Origin: an uncultured Acidaminococcus sp.
Lineage (GTDB): Bacteria > Bacillota_C > Negativicutes > Acidaminococcales > Acidaminococcaceae
Reading direction: 5' to 3'
Assembly (NCBI GenBank): GCA_900314165.1
Contig: OMUE01000092.1
Location: 1 to 6,953, forward strand
Length of the DNA: 6,953 nucleotides
A program made the position numbers and the translations under genes. Below, piece by piece: positions 4,217-6,953 of the stretch. The first letter of the stretch is position 1, and each line of letters opens with the position of its first letter. The notes under the pieces were generated by a model that did not search any database, was not told the origin of the DNA, and saw only the letters and a program-made list of their open reading frames with translations.

Positions 4217-6287
4217 GGGCCGCCTTCACATCCTCTCCCATGGTAAAGAGCAGATCATTGAATTCCCTCTGCCGTTTTTGCAGGGCGTCGCTATAGGCCT
4301 TGCTATCCTTCATAAATTGCAGGAGATTCTGATGCTTCAAGGCAGCAAACTGTGTCAGGATTTCATTAGAAATGGCGTCCAGTTTATGGTCAGCAACAAA
4401 GTTCAGGATTTCATCCACAGAAACAGTCATAACCGGCTCTGCCCACCGTAACAGGAATACTCGTTCTTCCGTTTTTTCCTGGGCAAAGATGATTTCCTGC
4501 AGCTGCTGTTGAAAAGTCTCGGCCAGTTGGCTCAGACGGGTTTCCACTTCCAGCTTTTCCATCAGGTCGCCGGCAGGCTGTCGGGAAAAGTCCACGTAGA
4601 TTCCCTTCCGCTGCTCCAGATAAAAAGCATCCAAACTTTTCTTATAGCCTTCCAGGATTTCCAGGACCTTTTCAGCCGCAGTCAATCCATTGCTTTCCAT
4701 TAGAAGATGGCCTTCCAGGCTGTATTCCACAAGGGGCAGGAACAGCTTTTCGAGGAAGAACCGTTTGCTCCGCCATTCTTCAAACCAGGCCGTGTAGCGT
4801 TCTTCACGGATCCGCCCTCCCTGGCAGCTGGTCACGAACTTGTCCTTCAGGCTGGTTGTAAAAGCCTTGTAGTTCTCCGTCCATTGATCCCATAGGTTAG
4901 CAATATCGCTGATAAAGTACTGGTGAGCCGCAAAGAAGTCGACTTTCTGCTGGGCCTGCTGGACAATATGGGCCAGGTCTTCTACAAGAAGGGAGAAGGA
5001 AACGTGCTTCTTTTCTTCCAGCTCCCCCAATTCCCAGATAAAGTTGTCCCCATGATTGATTGCATCAATGCGTTTTTCAATAGCGGCCGCCTGGGACTTA
5101 GCTGACAGGAGCTGATTTTGCACATCGTCCAGTCCCAGGGAAAGCCTATGGTGCAAAGTCTCCTGCCTCTCTTGGAACAAGGCATTTTCCTCTTCCGTCA
5201 GGGCAGCACTGGAAACATATTTTTTGGCCAGCAGCAGGGAAATCTGGGTCAGGGTGCTGATGATCTCCGCCTGAGAAGCTTCATATTCATCCAGCTGGCT
5301 TAAAATCGTATCAACTACAGATTTTACTGCCGCCGCATATTGAATCAGGGATTGATCCACGGCCGGGATCTGATAAGCAGCCAGCAGCTTAGCAATTTCG
5401 ATGCCGGACTTATTCTGATGGGCATTGTTTGCCTCTTCCGCCTGTCGGATCGTATCGATCTGTTTATCCAGCTCTGCCATCTCATTCAAAAGCCGGGGCT
5501 TGTCCACGTAGATCCGTTTATATAATTGGGTGACTTCCTGATCCGTGAATAAGGGAATCAGACCGTTGTTAACGAAGATATCCAGGGTCTTTTGCTGTTT
5601 CTCCTTAGCCGTATAGTAGGTACTATTAGCGGCAACGTCTGTTTCATAGTCTTTAGGGACTAGATTATGACAGCAGAGGATGACATAACCAGAATTTCGA
5701 CTTATACCAGTAAGCGCCCCAGCCAAATCCAAATCCTTTCTAGATTGTCCATCATAATTCACTAGCCAATTATATTTATTTAGTATTTGCCAATTTGAAC
5801 CTCGACAAAAATAAAACGTCTTATCTGCTACAAGTTTCCAGAGCTCATCGGGAGTCGGCAGCTGCCATTGGTCATAATCGGCCCATTGCTGATGCTCAGC
5901 GAGCCATTGCCCGGTCGAACTGTCGTTAGCACACCAACTACATGTAGCAGTAAAAGGAAAAAAGGTTAAATCCGGCCAGAGAAGGCCCGTATCCCGGTCC
6001 ATGAGGATTTTCTTTTTATTTTCAAAAAAGAACCAGCGCTGATTGCCAATAGCTTCCAGAATCCGGTCTTTGCCGGACCCCGTAAATTCCTGGATGGAGG
6101 AATTGAGGGTCGTCAGCTCCCCGTCAATGGCATTGCGTTTTGCTAGCAGGGAAGATTTCTCTGCATTCAATTCCCGCAGTTTGCGGGCATTCTTTTCATT
6201 ATCTACCCCTTCACAGTGTTGTTCAATATCCTGCAGCTTCGCCAATAATGTTTCTTTTTGCTGTTCCAAAGCTGTTAATTCACTCAT
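4203..6287 (-). CDS. Large coiled-coil protein with a DUF1566/Lcl-type domain
   Basis: The 694-residue product from MSELTALEQQ has three parts. Residues 1-75 are a coiled coil (KETLLAKLQDIEQ...EKSSLLAKRNAIDGEL). Residues about 84-213 are a DUF1566/Lcl_C-like domain, a C-type-lectin-like fold: ILMDRDTGLLWPD (94-106), WQLPTPDELWKL (141-152) and the end strand SGYVILCCHNLV (199-210). Residues 220-694 are mostly helical with several coiled-coil stretches. No signal peptide or membrane helix is seen. The start is uncertain: the frame stays open to an ATG at 6401, 4 bases after the upstream gene, which would add 38 Cys- and Gly-rich residues unlike the rest. Neither ATG has a good Shine-Dalgarno. 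The end overlaps the LRAT gene by 14 bp. The second half of the DUF1566 domain (coding 5641-5820) is about 36% GC with codons such as ATA, CTA, AGA and CGA, against about 50% around it. Biological role unknown; the lectin-like domain suggests ligand recognition. Confidence 0.85.
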   Translation of the reverse strand: MSELTALEQQKETLLAKLQDIEQHCEGVDNEKNARKLRELNAEKSSLLAKRNAIDGELTTLNSSIQEFTGSGKDRILEAIGNQRWFFFENKKKILMDRDTGLLWPDLTFFPFTATCSWCANDSSTGQWLAEHQQWADYDQWQLPTPDELWKLVADKTFYFCRGSNWQILNKYNWLVNYDGQSRKDLDLAGALTGISRNSGYVILCCHNLVPKDYETDVAANSTYYTAKEKQQKTLDIFVNNGLIPLFTDQEVTQLYKRIYVDKPRLLNEMAELDKQIDTIRQAEEANNAHQNKSGIEIAKLLAAYQIPAVDQSLIQYAAAVKSVVDTILSQLDEYEASQAEIISTLTQISLLLAKKYVSSAALTEEENALFQERQETLHHRLSLGLDDVQNQLLSAKSQAAAIEKRIDAINHGDNFIWELGELEEKKHVSFSLLVEDLAHIVQQAQQKVDFFAAHQYFISDIANLWDQWTENYKAFTTSLKDKFVTSCQGGRIREERYTAWFEEWRSKRFFLEKLFLPLVEYSLEGHLLMESNGLTAAEKVLEILEGYKKSLDAFYLEQRKGIYVDFSRQPAGDLMEKLEVETRLSQLAETFQQQLQEIIFAQEKTEERVFLLRWAEPVMTVSVDEILNFVADHKLDAISNEILTQFAALKHQNLLQFMKDSKAYSDALQKRQREFNDLLFTMGEDVKAAHEHE

Positions 6288-6405
6288 GCTGTCGCCAGGA
6301 TTCCCCGGCTTCCCTCCCGTCTTAGCCAATGTGACCACTCTTATTAGGATACAACAATTGTCCCCCCCGGCAAGACATTTCTCTATTCTGTAAAGACACA
6401 TATTT

Positions 6406-6807
6406 TCATTCTCTTATCTCATCCATCAGTAGCAGGCTGGCTGCCAGGACGGTAATGGGACCGAAGACGAAAAGAGGCCGTACCCGTCCAGTCAGCGTGA
6501 CCATGTGGACATAAATCAGGCTGAAGACGATCATGAAGCGCTTCAGGGACTTAGGCGTGAAGAGACGTTCTCTGGCTGACGCAATAATGGGGTATTCCAG
6601 TACGAGACTGGGCACCCTGGTTAAGAGGCCGATCGTAATCAACAGCCATCCTTCCTTCATAAGGAGAATTCCCATCATCCCAGCTTGCCAGATATATAAA
6701 TGATGGGCGTATCCTTCCATCAGGCAGCCGACGCCTAGTAATATGCAGCCCAGCTCAAGTCCGGATCCTGCAAGAAGATTAAATCGTTGTTCATGCGTAA
6801 GATGCAT
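6406..6807 (-). CDS. Small integral membrane protein, unknown function
   Basis: A 133-residue hydrophobic protein with about four membrane segments: residues 11-30 (LLAGSGLELGCILLGVGCLM), 37-62, 90-106 and 111-128, separated by a charged middle loop (ASARERLFTPKSLKR, 76-90) that is probably cytoplasmic by the positive-inside rule. The ATG at 6807-6805 has GGAGG 7 bases upstream, so the start is firm. I do not recognise a family. It is the first gene of the minus-strand cluster, ending 4 bases before the longest and 118 bases before the preferred start of the coiled-coil DUF1566 gene. It may be a membrane partner of that system or only a neighbour sharing the transcript. Confidence 0.82.
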   Translation of the reverse strand: MHLTHEQRFNLLAGSGLELGCILLGVGCLMEGYAHHLYIWQAGMMGILLMKEGWLLITIGLLTRVPSLVLEYPIIASARERLFTPKSLKRFMIVFSLIYVHMVTLTGRVRPLFVFGPITVLAASLLLMDEIRE

Positions 6808-6843
6808 CCTGTTCCCTCCGTTTCTAACCGTTCTTACAGGATA

Positions 6844-6852
6844 ACTATAGCA
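6844..6852 (-). promoter_or_regulatory. Probable extended -10 promoter of the membrane-protein operon
   Basis: Minus-strand TGC followed by TATAGT (6852-6844) gives an extended -10 with one mismatch to TATAAT, about 37 bases before the ATG at 6807. No convincing -35 at 17 bp. No other promoter of similar quality was found upstream of the three-gene cluster. Confidence 0.5.
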
Positions 6853-6886
6853 CAGCAGGTGGGTTAAATTTACGACAGTTAAAAGA

Positions 6887-6930
6887 GGGGCCTGGGGGCC
6901 TGGCGAACGAATTCAAGGGAACGAATTCAA
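6887..6930. repeat. Two short tandem duplications
   Basis: GGGGCCTG is repeated back to back (6887-6894 and 6895-6902). Just after it GAACGAATTCAA occurs at 6905-6916 and 6919-6930 with a 14-bp period. They lie in the upstream gap of the membrane-protein operon, before an AT-rich stretch (AATTTTT-GT-AAAAATT, 6929-6944) at the window edge. They look like replication-slippage duplications or part of a longer intergenic repeat cut by the edge. Confidence 0.6.
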
Positions 6931-6953
6931 TTTTTGTAAAAATTATTGTAATA

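Noticed and set aside
5641..5820. Complete diversity-generating retroelement
   Set aside because: Only a composition shift in a lectin-like domain is visible; no template repeat, accessory gene or reverse transcriptase lies in the window, so it is kept only as a hypothesis.
1..6953. tRNA, rRNA, CRISPR array, insertion-sequence transposase, riboswitch
   Set aside because: No cloverleaf, ribosomal segment, regularly spaced repeats, DDE transposase or recognisable riboswitch core was seen on either strand.

Overview
The window looks like chromosomal DNA of a mid-GC Bacillota (Firmicutes). It carries a glycolytic repressor of the CggR type directly upstream of a GAPDH gene, strong Shine-Dalgarno sequences (GGAGG), and extended -10 promoters (TGn-TATAAT). 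A Negativicutes-like host is a guess from general sequence feel only; no marker in the window fixes the genus.

Left part (1-1459, minus strand): the 5' end of gap (GAPDH, cut by the window edge) lies 23 bp downstream of cggR. The cggR leader has an extended -10 promoter and two direct copies of TTTTTGTCCC (GGGACAAAAA on the coding strand) spaced 21 bp. They resemble the direct-repeat CggR operator, and one copy covers the cggR ribosome binding site. This is the autoregulated entry of a central glycolytic operon. The GAPDH has Ala-Arg where most NAD-specific enzymes have Asp in the cofactor loop.

Middle part (1460-2970): a divergent plus-strand gene encodes a LytTR-type regulator whose receiver domain lacks the phospho-acceptor Asp (Glu instead) and the conserved Lys (Asn instead), with no histidine kinase nearby. 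It is followed by an AT-richer remnant encoding only the C-terminal part of an Rpn/PD-(D/E)XK family protein, then a strong intrinsic terminator and a pair of short hairpins that look like a dispersed palindromic repeat.

Right part (2969-6807, minus strand): an apparent three-gene operon of unfamiliar composition. In order of transcription it has a small four-helix membrane protein, a ~694-residue coiled-coil protein with a DUF1566/Lcl-type domain near its N-terminus, and an LRAT-type (NlpC/P60-like) His-His-Cys enzyme joined in frame to a long helical protein. An in-frame TAA sits between the two catalytic histidines of the LRAT domain. A strong internal Shine-Dalgarno and ATG could still give the helical part as a separate 262-residue protein. 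The second half of the DUF1566 domain is markedly AT-rich with different codon use, as if exchanged. This operon is the best candidate here for an undescribed system. The last ~70 bp hold two small tandem duplications.
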